Assembly: GCF_004328645.1 (NCBI RefSeq)
Contig: NZ_CP031395.1
Location: 769,501-833,500, forward strand
From: Hylemonella gracilis
GTDB lineage: Bacteria; Pseudomonadota; Gammaproteobacteria; Burkholderiales; Burkholderiaceae_C
Length of the DNA stretch: 64,000 bases
Reading direction: 5' to 3'
Part shown: piece after piece, positions 17,725 through 26,873 of the stretch
How the letters are laid out: every line of letters starts with the position of its first letter
Numbering within the stretch: position 1 is the stretch's first letter
The notes under the pieces: model-generated
Told to the model about the DNA's origin: nothing
What the model saw: only the letters and a program-made list of their open reading frames with translations
The model's database searches: none
Translations under genes and position numbers: made by a program

Positions 17725-20625
17725 TCAGGGCTGAGTTCTGGTCTCGAACACCGCCGCCCACAGCGCCAGCACGGTCGCGCGTTCGCTGCCGACTTGGTCG
17801 AGGGGCAACTGGGGCGGGGTTTCATCCAACCGAGCCTGGTGCTGGATGCGACGCAATTCGCGGTAGGCGTTGGCCGCTGCGGTGCCCAGCGGCGCGGACA
17901 GGAGTCCCGCGGCCTCGGCGGCGCGCAGCAGGGCAATGTTGCCGCTGTTGCGGCGGAGCTCGGGATGGTTCGCAGCCTGCGAAAGCACCAGGTACTGAAC
18001 GGCAAACTCCGCGTCCATCATGCCGCCCGCGCTCTGCTTCACGTCGAACAGGCCCTGGGGCGTCGGGTGCGCCTGTCGCACCCGCTCGCGCATGCCCAGG
18101 ATTTCTTCCCGCAGGGCGACCGGATCGCGCTGCGCGCAGATGACAGCTTCACGCACTGCGTCGAAACGCTGGCGCAGGGCATCGGCGCCCAGCACGAAAC
18201 GGGCGCGTGTCATGGCCTGGTGTTCCCAGGTCCAGGCGGTGTTGCTGCCTCTTTGTTGCTGGTAGTTGGCGTAGGCGTCGAAGGTGGTGATCAGCAGGCC
18301 GGAGTTGCCGTTGGGCCGTAGCGCCGTGTCGATCTCGTAGAGGTCGCCTTCGCCGGTCTTCACCGTCAGCCAATTGACGAGCTTGCGCACCAGCAGGGCG
18401 TAGACCTCGGGCGCGTCTTCGTGGGCGTCTTCATAGACGAACACAATGTCCAGGTCGCTGCCGTAACCCAGTTCCTTGCCCCCCAGCTTGCCGTAGCCGA
18501 TGATGCCGATTTGGGGTCCGTCGCCAGGCTCGGTGCGGTGCTTCTTGCGCAGCGCGTCCCAGCACCAGCGAGTGCTGACGCGCAACACGGCGTCGGCCAG
18601 GGCACTCAAGTCGTCGGCCACCTCCTCGACGCTGAGGCGGCCTTCCACATCCCGCGCCAGGGTACGGAAAACCTCGGCATGGTGGGCGCGGCGTAGCAGG
18701 TTGAGCAGCGCTTCCTCGTCGCCGTCCCCCGTGGCGCGCAGCGCCCTGCGGCGCGTTTCCAACTCGCGCTCGAACGCGGCGGGGTCAAACCGCGCGGCCA
18801 GCAACTCGCGCCCGGCCAGTTCGTCGATCACGCCCGGGTGCAGGAGCAGGTAACGCGCCGGCCAGCGTGCCGCTCCCAGCAGGCGCAGCAGCCGTTCATG
18901 CACGGCGGGGCGTTCCAGCAGGAGGGCAAGGTAGCTTTCGCGGCGCAGCAGCGGTTCCAGCCAGTCCAGCAGACGGGTGTAGGCCAGGGTGGCGGTGGGC
19001 TCCGGCGTCGGCACGGTTTCCGCGCCCTGCGGCGGCAGCAGATTCAGCATGCGCCCACTGCGTTCCAGCAGTCGCAGCAATCGCGTCTGGGCGGCTTCGC
19101 TCAGCGCTTGAACCCGGGGCTGCGCGCGCCAGAGGTCGTAACGTTCGTGCAAGGCGGGCGGCAGATGCGCTCGCAAGGTGTCGAAGCTCGGTGCCGCGTC
19201 GGCCTGGCGACTACAGCGCCGGCATTCCTTGTCAGGCGCAGGGGCGCTGTTGCCCAGCAGAGTGTCGAACTCCTGGGCCACGATTTCGCGGTGTGCATCC
19301 AACTGGCTCAGGAAGTCACAGATGTCGGAGCCAGCGCCCCGGCTACCCAGGTAACCGAGGCTGCGCGCCATCCAGGTCAGGTCGGCGTCCTGGGTGGGCA
19401 GCACGTGGGTCTGCTGGTCGTCCAAGTATTGGATGCGGTGCTCAACCCGGCGCAGGAAGATATACGCTTCGGCCAGCGCGCCCGCCGTCGTCGCTGGCAT
19501 CAGGCCGGCTGTGACCAGGCGTTGCAAAGCGGTCAGCGTGGGGCGCGTGCGCAGCTCGGGGAACTGGCCCCCCCGCACCACCTGCAGCAACTGCACGATG
19601 AATTCGATTTCGCGGATACCGCCGCGCGAAAGCTTGACGTCATTGCTGCGTTCGGGCCGGCCCGCGCTGCGCTTGTTGGCGTGTTCACGGATCTGGCGGT
19701 GCAGCACACGCAGGGCCTCGAAGACGTTGTAGTCCAGGTAGCGCCGGAACACGAAGGGGGTCACCAGGGCGCGCAGCGCCATGACGGAGTCATCCCGTTT
19801 GCCTACACCGTCCTCGATGCGCGCGCGTGGCGCGACCACGCGACTCTTGAGCCAGGCCAGCCGCTCCCACTCGCGACCGTGGGCGTGGAAGTACGCCTCG
19901 AGCGCGTCCAGGGAGCAGGCCATAGGGCCCGAGTTGCCGTTGGGGCGCAGCGCCAGATCGACGCGGAACACAAAACCATGTTCCGTCACATCCGCCAGCA
20001 GGCCACCGATGGCGCGCACGGCCTTGGCAAAGTACTCGTGGTTGGAAATTCGCTGCCGGCCTTGGGCGTCTCCCGCCGTTTCCCCGTCTTCCTCGTAGAC
20101 GTAGATCAGGTCGATGTCACTGGAGACATTGAGTTCGCGTGCCCCCAGCTTGCCCATGCCCAGTACCCAGAACTTGCAGGACGTGCCATCGGCCTTGCAG
20201 GCCGGGCCGTGGCTGGCGTCGAGCATGGCTTGCGCTTCGGCGCAGGCGGTCTCGAGCGCGAACTCGGCCAGCGCGGTCATGCCCTGGCAGATGGTCTGCA
20301 GCGGGGTCTGGTGCTCAATGTCCAGCACGGCCAGACGTTCCAGAACCAACTGGCGCAGGATGCGCAGGGCCGAGCCCGCGTCATGGCCGCCCAGCGCGGG
20401 TTCGCGCAGTCGGCGATAGGCCTGACGCAGCGTTTCGAAGTCGGGGGCAATCGCCAGGGCGTCGGGGGGGCTTGGCAAGGTGGGCAGCAGGCCCAATAGA
20501 TCGGCGTAGCGGCGGCGCACCCGTTGGACATACCGGGAATGGTCGGCCCCGGAGCCTGCCTCATCGCGCGCTGAAACGCCACATGCGTTGTCCGGTTGGC
20601 TGGGCGTGGCCGCGTTGCGGGTCAT
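17725..20625 (-). CDS. glnE: Bifunctional glutamine synthetase adenylyltransferase/adenylyl-removase
   Basis: GlnE attaches and removes AMP on glutamine synthetase in response to glutamine and PII, setting nitrogen assimilation. The 966-residue protein has the expected two nucleotidyltransferase domains. The N-terminal one has MGKLGARELNVSSDIDLIYV and the C-terminal one has GKLGGKELGYGSDLDIVFVY, each followed by a helical regulatory region. The same frame remains open 711 codons further upstream as antisense of yhdP. The ATG at 20625 matches the family start region. Only 27 bases separate it from the divergent yhdP start. Confidence 0.96.
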   Translation of the reverse strand: MTRNAATPSQPDNACGVSARDEAGSGADHSRYVQRVRRRYADLLGLLPTLPSPPDALAIAPDFETLRQAYRRLREPALGGHDAGSALRILRQLVLERLAVLDIEHQTPLQTICQGMTALAEFALETACAEAQAMLDASHGPACKADGTSCKFWVLGMGKLGARELNVSSDIDLIYVYEEDGETAGDAQGRQRISNHEYFAKAVRAIGGLLADVTEHGFVFRVDLALRPNGNSGPMACSLDALEAYFHAHGREWERLAWLKSRVVAPRARIEDGVGKRDDSVMALRALVTPFVFRRYLDYNVFEALRVLHRQIREHANKRSAGRPERSNDVKLSRGGIREIEFIVQLLQVVRGGQFPELRTRPTLTALQRLVTAGLMPATTAGALAEAYIFLRRVEHRIQYLDDQQTHVLPTQDADLTWMARSLGYLGSRGAGSDICDFLSQLDAHREIVAQEFDTLLGNSAPAPDKECRRCSRQADAAPSFDTLRAHLPPALHERYDLWRAQPRVQALSEAAQTRLLRLLERSGRMLNLLPPQGAETVPTPEPTATLAYTRLLDWLEPLLRRESYLALLLERPAVHERLLRLLGAARWPARYLLLHPGVIDELAGRELLAARFDPAAFERELETRRRALRATGDGDEEALLNLLRRAHHAEVFRTLARDVEGRLSVEEVADDLSALADAVLRVSTRWCWDALRKKHRTEPGDGPQIGIIGYGKLGGKELGYGSDLDIVFVYEDAHEDAPEVYALLVRKLVNWLTVKTGEGDLYEIDTALRPNGNSGLLITTFDAYANYQQQRGSNTAWTWEHQAMTRARFVLGADALRQRFDAVREAVICAQRDPVALREEILGMRERVRQAHPTPQGLFDVKQSAGGMMDAEFAVQYLVLSQAANHPELRRNSGNIALLRAAEAAGLLSAPLGTAAANAYRELRRIQHQARLDETPPQLPLDQVGSERATVLALWAAVFETRTQP

Positions 20626-20652
20626 AATTCTCGGGAAGTTTCCATTTGCACA

Positions 20653-23600
20653 ATGAATGCCCTGCCGCATCGCCTGAATCTGCGTCCAACTCTGTCGCTC
20701 CAGGCACTGGTCTGGTTGACCCGCGTGGTGTGGTGGCTGGTCTTGCTGCTTGGACTGCTGGGTTGCGCCGTCTGGGCGGGGCTGAATTTCTTCATTGTGC
20801 CCCGAATCGACAGCCTGCGTCCGATGCTGGAATTGCAGGCCACCCAGATGCTGGGGCGACCCCTGCGCATCGGCGCTATTCGCGCCGAAACCGAGGGCCG
20901 GCTGCTGCCCTCCTTCGAACTGCACGAGGTGGTGCTGTACGAGCGGGCGCAGACCACCGGTCCTGGTGGTGCCGCCGACGGCGAGGCCAGCGGCGACACT
21001 ACCGCGGTCCCGGCTTTGTCCCTGCCCCGTGTGCGGGTGGAATTGTCCTTGTCGGCCCTGCTGCGTCTGGGTTTTGACCAACTCGTGATCGAGCAGCCTG
21101 ATTTGACGGTGCGCCGCACCGTCGACGGGCGACTCTTCATCGCCGGCATCGAGGTGCCGCAACAGTCCGAGGGCGATGGGCGGCTGGCGGATTGGGTGCT
21201 GTCCCAGACCGAATGGCGCGTCACGGGCGGACGCGTGCACTGGATCGATGAAACACGCCCAGTCCCTGCGGTCGAGTTGCATGGCTTGGAGTTTCGCCTG
21301 CGCAACGGCGCGCGCACGCACGAATGGCGGCTGGACGCGCAGGCGCCCGCCGACCTGGGTGGACGTGTCAGCCTGCGCGGTCGTTTTCGCGAACCGTTGT
21401 TCTTCGCCCGCGCGGGCGAGTGGCAGCGCTGGGACGGATTGTTGTATGCCGAGCTCGAGCGTGTCGACCTGGACGTCCTGAAGCAGCGCGTGGTGTGGCC
21501 CGCGGAGCTGGCGCACATCCATGCCGAAGGCGGCACGGGCGCCTTGCGCGCCTGGGTGGATGTCGAGGAAGGGCGCATCAATACGATGACGCTGGATGTG
21601 GCGCTGCGCCAGTTGCTGCTCAAACTGGGGCCCGAGCTGCCGGCGCTGGAATTGAACCGTTTCGCTGGCCGCATCGGCGCGCGCTGGGGCGCCAGTCTCG
21701 GTGGGGCGTTGCAGGACGGTAGCTATGAGATCTACACCGAGGGCATGCGCTTTGACAGCCGAGATGGTCTGGTTTGGTCCGGCGGTGATGCCCGCGTGAG
21801 CCTGGCCGAATACCGGCCTGGTCAGACCCTCGGCGCCCTGCGCTTGCAGGACATCGACATAGCCGTGCTCGCCGAGCTGGCCCGCTACCTCCCGCTGTCT
21901 GCGCAAGCGCACCAAGCCTTGCGCGGGTATGCGCCCCATGGACGCATCGAGCGTCTGCAGGCGAACTGGCAAGGGGTATCCGGCGCCATGCCCGAGCGCT
22001 ACGAAGCCGAAGGTAGCCTGGTGGGCTTGGAGGTGGCGGCGCAAATGGCCTCCGAGCTTGCAACAGGAGCCACCCCGGGTCGAAGCACGCCAGGGGTGGC
22101 GGGGCTCAGCGTTGATTTCGACATGAACCAGGACGGCGGTAACGCCAAGGTTCAGTTGCGCCAAGGCTTCCTGGAACTGCCCGGCCTGTTCGAGCCCGCG
22201 CGCCTCGCGCTGGACCCACTCAGCGCCGATCTGCGCTGGCGTGTCAAGGGGGGAGGGCTGGACAGCGTGCAGATCAGCAATGCCAGGGTCGCCAACGCCG
22301 ATCTGCAGGGCGATTTCCAGGGCGAATGGAAAGCGTCCCGGGTTGGCGCCAAGGGAGCGGCGCCCTCCGCCGGCCTGGGCCAGCTGGACCTGCAAGGCAG
22401 TCTCAGCCGGATGGATCTGGCGAAACTGCATCGTTACCTGCCTTTGTCCCTGCCTGAGGACGCGCGCCGCTACCTGCGCGACGCCCTGCCCCGTGGCCAG
22501 GCCAGCCAAGTTCGCTTGCGGCTGCGGGGCGACCTGGACCAGTTCCCTTTCCGCCAGGGTGGGGGGGAATTCCGCGTCACGGCCCAGGTTCAGGACACGA
22601 CCTTCGTCTATTTGCCGCCCTCGCTGCAGACCGAGGGCCAGTTGCCCTGGCCGGCCCTGCAGGACCTGCGTGGTGAGTTCGTGATGGAGCGCGCCAGCCT
22701 GCAATTGCGCAACGTCAGTGCGGCGATCGCGGGCGCGCCGCGCGTACAGCTCACGCAAAGCCAGGTCCAGATCCCCGAGTTGGGGACCGGCCTGCGCGTG
22801 CAGACCGATCTCAACTTCACCGGTGCGCTGGACGAGATGCTGCAGCGCATGGTGGCTGCGTCACCCATGGACGTCCTGCGCATGAGCGCGCTGGGGCAGG
22901 CCCGTGCGACTGGCGACGCGGCCCTGCGCTTGCGGCTGGACCTGCCGTTGGCGGACCTCAAGGCCAGCACGGTCCAGGGCCAGCTGCTGCTGGCGGGCAA
23001 CACGCTGCGGCCCGCGCCCGGCCTGCCCGTCTTGACCCAGGCGCGCGGCCTCGTGCATTTCAGCGAGCAGGGCTTCGCCTTGAGCGCGGTGCATGCCCGC
23101 GTGCTGGGGGGCGAAGTTCAGGCCGAGGGTGGCACCATGCCCGTGCCGGGCGCGCTGACGCTGCAATCCACGTTCAAGTCCGCCTTGGTGCCCGTGCCGG
23201 CCACGCCGTTGCCGACGGTCCAGCCGCGCCTGCGCGTGCAGGGGCAGTTCACGGCCCAGGGCCTGCGGCAGGCGGCGCAGGATGACCGCAGCGGTGAGGG
23301 TCTGCACAAGCTGGCCGCGCTGGCGCGGCAAATGGAAGGCAGCGCCCGCTACGAAGCCGAGTTCGGCCTGAACGAGGGTGCCCCAGAGTTCTCCCTGCGC
23401 ACCGACTTGCGGGGCCTGGCCCTCAGCCTGCCCGCGCCCTTGCGCAAATCCGCCGATCAAACGCTGCCAGTGCGTGTGCAGCTGGAGCGGCGGTCCCCAC
23501 GCGACGAGGGCGAGGTCAGCCAGGCGATGCCGGACGTCGCGACGGCTGGAGCGCGACGCGGCTGGCACGACCGGCTCAGCCTGGAGATTGGGCGCTTGCT

Positions 23601-25209
23601 GCAGCTACGCTACGAACGCGTGCACCTGGCGGAGCAGGAACGGCCACGCGTGCTGAGAGGCCTGTTCCAGCTTGATCTGGCCACCCAGGACGCGGCGCAG
23701 TCACCACGCGATGCTCTGGCCTTGCCGGACACGGGCGTGCGCGCCCTGCTGCGCCTGGGCACGCTCGATGTGAACGCCTGGCTGGACGCGGTCCAACAGG
23801 GCACGGACACGCGCAGCGACGCCGTCCATGTGCCACGCGGCGCCAGTGCGGATGCGACACGAGACGCCACAGACCCGGTCTGGCTGGATTACCTGCCCAC
23901 GCAACTGCGCGTGCTGGGCGACCGTGTGCAAATCGGCAAGCAAAGCCTGCACGGCCTGGAGGTCGATGTCACCCGTGACCGCGGCACCTGGCGGGCCCAG
24001 CTGACGGCGCAGGAAGCCAGTGGCGAACTGAGTTACCGCATGCCCCTGGTCGCGGTGCCAGACGCTGGCGCGCGCGCCACGGACGATGGCGGGGCCGCCG
24101 ACAAGGCCGGGTACCTGCACGCGCGCTTGGCTCGATTGGCATTGAGCATGACGGCGGCCGAGGTCGACCCTCTCCGCGCCGTGGACCCCGTCGGCCAGTC
24201 CGCCGAGGAAAACCGCGACATCGCCTCGCTCAACGCCCTGGACCTGCCGGCATTGGACGTGGTGATCGAGCAACTGCGCCTGGGTGATCAGTCTCTGGGT
24301 CGGGTGGAGGTGGAAGCCGGCCACGTGCCAGCGGCGACCGCGCAGAATGCCAGCGCCCAGACGGGCCCGTCTTGGGTCTGGCAGCTGCGGCGCCTGCGCA
24401 TCGTGCTGCCGGAAGCCGACTTCACGGCGCAGGGCCAGTGGCCTGCCGTGCCCACGGAGGCCCCGAGGCCGGGGTCCGCGCCCTCCCCAACTCGGCGCAG
24501 CACGATGGATTTCCAGCTGGCGATCAAGGATGGCGGGGGCCTGCTTGCCCGCCTGGGCAAGCCCGGGCTGATCGAGGGGGGTGCGGGGCGCATGCAGGGC
24601 CAATTGGCCTGGGATGGCCTGCCCTGGCGGCCTTCCGTCGCCGTGCTGGACGGTTCGCTCAAGATCAGCATCGAGCGTGGCCAGTTCCTCAAGGTCGAGC
24701 CGGGCGCGGCCCGGCTGCTGGGCGTGCTGAGTTTGCAATCCCTGCCGCGGCGCCTGCTGTTCGATTTTCGCGACTTCTTCTCCGACGGTTTCTCCTTCGA
24801 CTTTGTGCGTGGCAATGTCAAGCTGACCGACGGCGTGGCGCGCACCAACAACCTGCAGATGAAAGGCGTGGTCGCCGCCGTGCTGATGAGCGGGCAGGCC
24901 AACCTGGCTCAGGAGACACAGGACCTGCGGGTCGTCATCGTGCCGGAGATCAACGCTGGCACGGCTTCGCTGATCGCGGCCTGGATCAACCCCGCCGTGG
25001 GCCTGACCACCTTCCTGGCCCAGGCCATCCTGCGCCGTCCCGCCATCGCGGCAGCCACGCAGGAATACCACGTCACCGGAAGCTGGGCCAACCCGCAGAT
25101 GGAGAAAGTGGACCGGCAGAAAGACGATGGCAAGGCGTCTCCGAGCCAGGAGGCGCAGCCGGATGCCGATCCGGGTGCGTCCTCGCCCGCGAACGCCGAG
25201 CAGCCGTGA
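20653..25209 (+). CDS. yhdP: YhdP family AsmA-like protein
   Basis: This giant envelope protein has 1518 residues. An N-terminal transmembrane helix (about residues 21-48, rich in V, W and L) is followed by a very long periplasmic region with DUF3971 and an AsmA-like C-terminal domain (conserved LLGVLSLQSLPRRLLFDFRD). YhdP with TamB and YdbH forms the set of inner-to-outer-membrane bridges thought to move phospholipids. The C-terminus is hydrophilic. Alanine and arginine richness and high GC produce long open frames on the opposite strand, which are not genes. The role is inferred from E. coli YhdP. Confidence 0.9.
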   Translation: MNALPHRLNLRPTLSLQALVWLTRVVWWLVLLLGLLGCAVWAGLNFFIVPRIDSLRPMLELQATQMLGRPLRIGAIRAETEGRLLPSFELHEVVLYERAQTTGPGGAADGEASGDTTAVPALSLPRVRVELSLSALLRLGFDQLVIEQPDLTVRRTVDGRLFIAGIEVPQQSEGDGRLADWVLSQTEWRVTGGRVHWIDETRPVPAVELHGLEFRLRNGARTHEWRLDAQAPADLGGRVSLRGRFREPLFFARAGEWQRWDGLLYAELERVDLDVLKQRVVWPAELAHIHAEGGTGALRAWVDVEEGRINTMTLDVALRQLLLKLGPELPALELNRFAGRIGARWGASLGGALQDGSYEIYTEGMRFDSRDGLVWSGGDARVSLAEYRPGQTLGALRLQDIDIAVLAELARYLPLSAQAHQALRGYAPHGRIERLQANWQGVSGAMPERYEAEGSLVGLEVAAQMASELATGATPGRSTPGVAGLSVDFDMNQDGGNAKVQLRQGFLELPGLFEPARLALDPLSADLRWRVKGGGLDSVQISNARVANADLQGDFQGEWKASRVGAKGAAPSAGLGQLDLQGSLSRMDLAKLHRYLPLSLPEDARRYLRDALPRGQASQVRLRLRGDLDQFPFRQGGGEFRVTAQVQDTTFVYLPPSLQTEGQLPWPALQDLRGEFVMERASLQLRNVSAAIAGAPRVQLTQSQVQIPELGTGLRVQTDLNFTGALDEMLQRMVAASPMDVLRMSALGQARATGDAALRLRLDLPLADLKASTVQGQLLLAGNTLRPAPGLPVLTQARGLVHFSEQGFALSAVHARVLGGEVQAEGGTMPVPGALTLQSTFKSALVPVPATPLPTVQPRLRVQGQFTAQGLRQAAQDDRSGEGLHKLAALARQMEGSARYEAEFGLNEGAPEFSLRTDLRGLALSLPAPLRKSADQTLPVRVQLERRSPRDEGEVSQAMPDVATAGARRGWHDRLSLEIGRLLQLRYERVHLAEQERPRVLRGLFQLDLATQDAAQSPRDALALPDTGVRALLRLGTLDVNAWLDAVQQGTDTRSDAVHVPRGASADATRDATDPVWLDYLPTQLRVLGDRVQIGKQSLHGLEVDVTRDRGTWRAQLTAQEASGELSYRMPLVAVPDAGARATDDGGAADKAGYLHARLARLALSMTAAEVDPLRAVDPVGQSAEENRDIASLNALDLPALDVVIEQLRLGDQSLGRVEVEAGHVPAATAQNASAQTGPSWVWQLRRLRIVLPEADFTAQGQWPAVPTEAPRPGSAPSPTRRSTMDFQLAIKDGGGLLARLGKPGLIEGGAGRMQGQLAWDGLPWRPSVAVLDGSLKISIERGQFLKVEPGAARLLGVLSLQSLPRRLLFDFRDFFSDGFSFDFVRGNVKLTDGVARTNNLQMKGVVAAVLMSGQANLAQETQDLRVVIVPEINAGTASLIAAWINPAVGLTTFLAQAILRRPAIAAATQEYHVTGSWANPQMEKVDRQKDDGKASPSQEAQPDADPGASSPANAEQP

Positions 25210-25249
25210 CGCAGGGATGTGACGATGCGGGGCTGGGGCGAGGCCTGGC

Positions 25250-25405
25250 TCAGTGCTTGCGCGTCGGCTCCTGCTCCCCGGCATCCCCGGTTTCTTGCGT
25301 GTTCTGATCCAGCTCGCCGCGCCTGCGGCCCGAGAACATCGTCCACCAGATGATGAAGAGCAGGATCAACAAGGCGCCCAGGGCTTCAAGCAAAATCAAC
25401 CACAT
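25250..25405 (-). CDS. Small single-pass membrane protein (51 residues)
   Basis: A 51-residue protein starts MWLILLEALGALLILLFI, giving one strong hydrophobic helix with a WW pair. A basic patch (GRRRGEL) and an acidic and polar tail (DQNTQETGDAGEQEPTRKH) follow. No family is recognised. It is divergent from mltA with 79 bases between the starts, and its stop lies 41 bases past that of yhdP. The frame extends upstream to 25480 but the helix-first start is the most plausible. A weak ribosome site makes expression uncertain. Confidence 0.55.
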   Translation of the reverse strand: MWLILLEALGALLILLFIIWWTMFSGRRRGELDQNTQETGDAGEQEPTRKH

Positions 25406-25484
25406 GAAACGATTCCCGACCAGAACAAGAGAAGAAGAAAAAAACGGCCCGCGCATTGTAGAAACGCCGCGGCGTATCACGCGA

Positions 25485-26669
25485 ATGACCCGATGGGCGC
25501 TGGTGCCGCTGCTTTCGACGGTGCTGGCCGCTTGCGGTGACCTGTCGGTCTATCGCGCGCCGCCGCCGGTGCAGGATGCGTCCCGCCCCGACCTGACCCG
25601 CGCCGCCGAAGGCATGGGTCCGCCAGGCACCGAAACCGGTGCGCCGACCATCGACTACCCGAGCAATGGCCGCATGCTGCAGCAGTCCCGCAGCCGCTGG
25701 ATTCCAGTGGACTGGGCCGAGTTGCCAGGTTTTGGCGGCGACACGCTGGGCGAGGCGTGGGCGGCCTGGCTGCGCAGCTGCGAGCGTCCCGGCACCCTGG
25801 TGGTCGTTTGCGCCGACGTGAAACGCCTGGCCAGTGCCAGCGACGACGAACGTCGCGCCTGGATGCAGGCGCGCTTGCAGCCTTACCGCATCGAAAATCT
25901 CGAAGGCGAGTCGCAGGGCATGCTCACCGGCTATTACGAGCCCGTGGCCGACGCGCGGCGCTTGCCCGACGCCCGCTTCAAGACGCCGCTTTATCGCGTG
26001 CCCGGGCCGCCCGCGCCGCTGGGCTCACGCAAACCCTGGTACAGCCGCGAGGAGATCGACACGCTGTCCGAGCCGCAGGCAGCCCTGCGGGGGCGCGAAA
26101 TCGCCTGGCTCGAAGACCCGGTGTCCGTGCTCAACCTGCAGATTCAGGGCTCGGGCCGCCTGCGCATCACGGAGGCCGATGGGCGCGAGCGCATGGTGCG
26201 CGTCGCCTACGCGGCCACCAATGACCAGCCCTACCGCAGCGTGGGCAGCTGGCTGCTGCAAAAAGGCGAGGTGAGGGACGCCTCCTGGGCCGGCATCCGC
26301 CAGTGGGTCGCGGCCAATCCCGCGCGTGTGCAGGAAATGCTCTGGGTCAACCCGCGCGTGGTCTTTTTCCAGGAGCAGATGCTGACCGAGGCCGACACCT
26401 TCGTCGGTCCCAAGGGCGCGCAGGGCGTGCCGCTGACGGCGGGGCGCTCCATCGCGGTCGATCCGCAGAGCATTCCCTACGGCGCGCCGGTCTGGCTGAC
26501 CAGCAGCGGCTACCTGCCGCTGCAGCGCCTGGTGCTGGCGCAGGATACGGGCAGCGCCATTACCGGCGCGGTGCGCGCCGACTACTTCGTCGGCACGGGC
26601 CCCGAAGCCTCGGCGGTGGCCGGCAGGGTCAAGCAGCCGCTGCGCCTTTGGGTGCTCTGGCCCAAATAG
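25485..26669 (+). CDS. mltA: Membrane-bound lytic murein transglycosylase A
   Basis: MltA cleaves the MurNAc-GlcNAc bond of peptidoglycan with formation of anhydromuramic acid and is anchored in the outer membrane as a lipoprotein. The ATG at 25485 gives a lipoprotein signal MTRWALVPLLSTVLAAC with the modified cysteine at residue 17. The MltA domain has GYYEPVADARR and LQIQGSGRLRI. The C-terminal 3D domain has SIAVDPQSIPYG and LAQDTGSAITGAVRADYFVG, which contains the catalytic aspartate and the domain's DxD-type motifs. Upstream in-frame starts would bury the signal peptide. Total 394 residues. Confidence 0.94.
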   Translation: MTRWALVPLLSTVLAACGDLSVYRAPPPVQDASRPDLTRAAEGMGPPGTETGAPTIDYPSNGRMLQQSRSRWIPVDWAELPGFGGDTLGEAWAAWLRSCERPGTLVVVCADVKRLASASDDERRAWMQARLQPYRIENLEGESQGMLTGYYEPVADARRLPDARFKTPLYRVPGPPAPLGSRKPWYSREEIDTLSEPQAALRGREIAWLEDPVSVLNLQIQGSGRLRITEADGRERMVRVAYAATNDQPYRSVGSWLLQKGEVRDASWAGIRQWVAANPARVQEMLWVNPRVVFFQEQMLTEADTFVGPKGAQGVPLTAGRSIAVDPQSIPYGAPVWLTSSGYLPLQRLVLAQDTGSAITGAVRADYFVGTGPEASAVAGRVKQPLRLWVLWPK

Positions 26670-26873
26670 GCCAGGGGAGAGGGGGGCGTGCGGGCGGCGG
26701 GAAAACCCGGCTGCATGAAGCGCCAGCGTTCGGACATAGTGGCTCCAGGCCCTGCGTGTGGACTCGCGACCTTCGCGAGACCGTGAGCAGGCGCCGCGGC
26801 CCGCCCACAAGGCGGTTCACGTTCACCGCCTCCCGGCCACCCCGGGGCGTGCCCATCATGGAGAACCCGCGTC

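Noticed and set aside
20626..22758. 711-codon open extension of the glnE frame upstream of its start
   Set aside because: It is antisense to yhdP; high GC leaves few stop codons. No domain is recognisable and the GlnE start region is at 20625.
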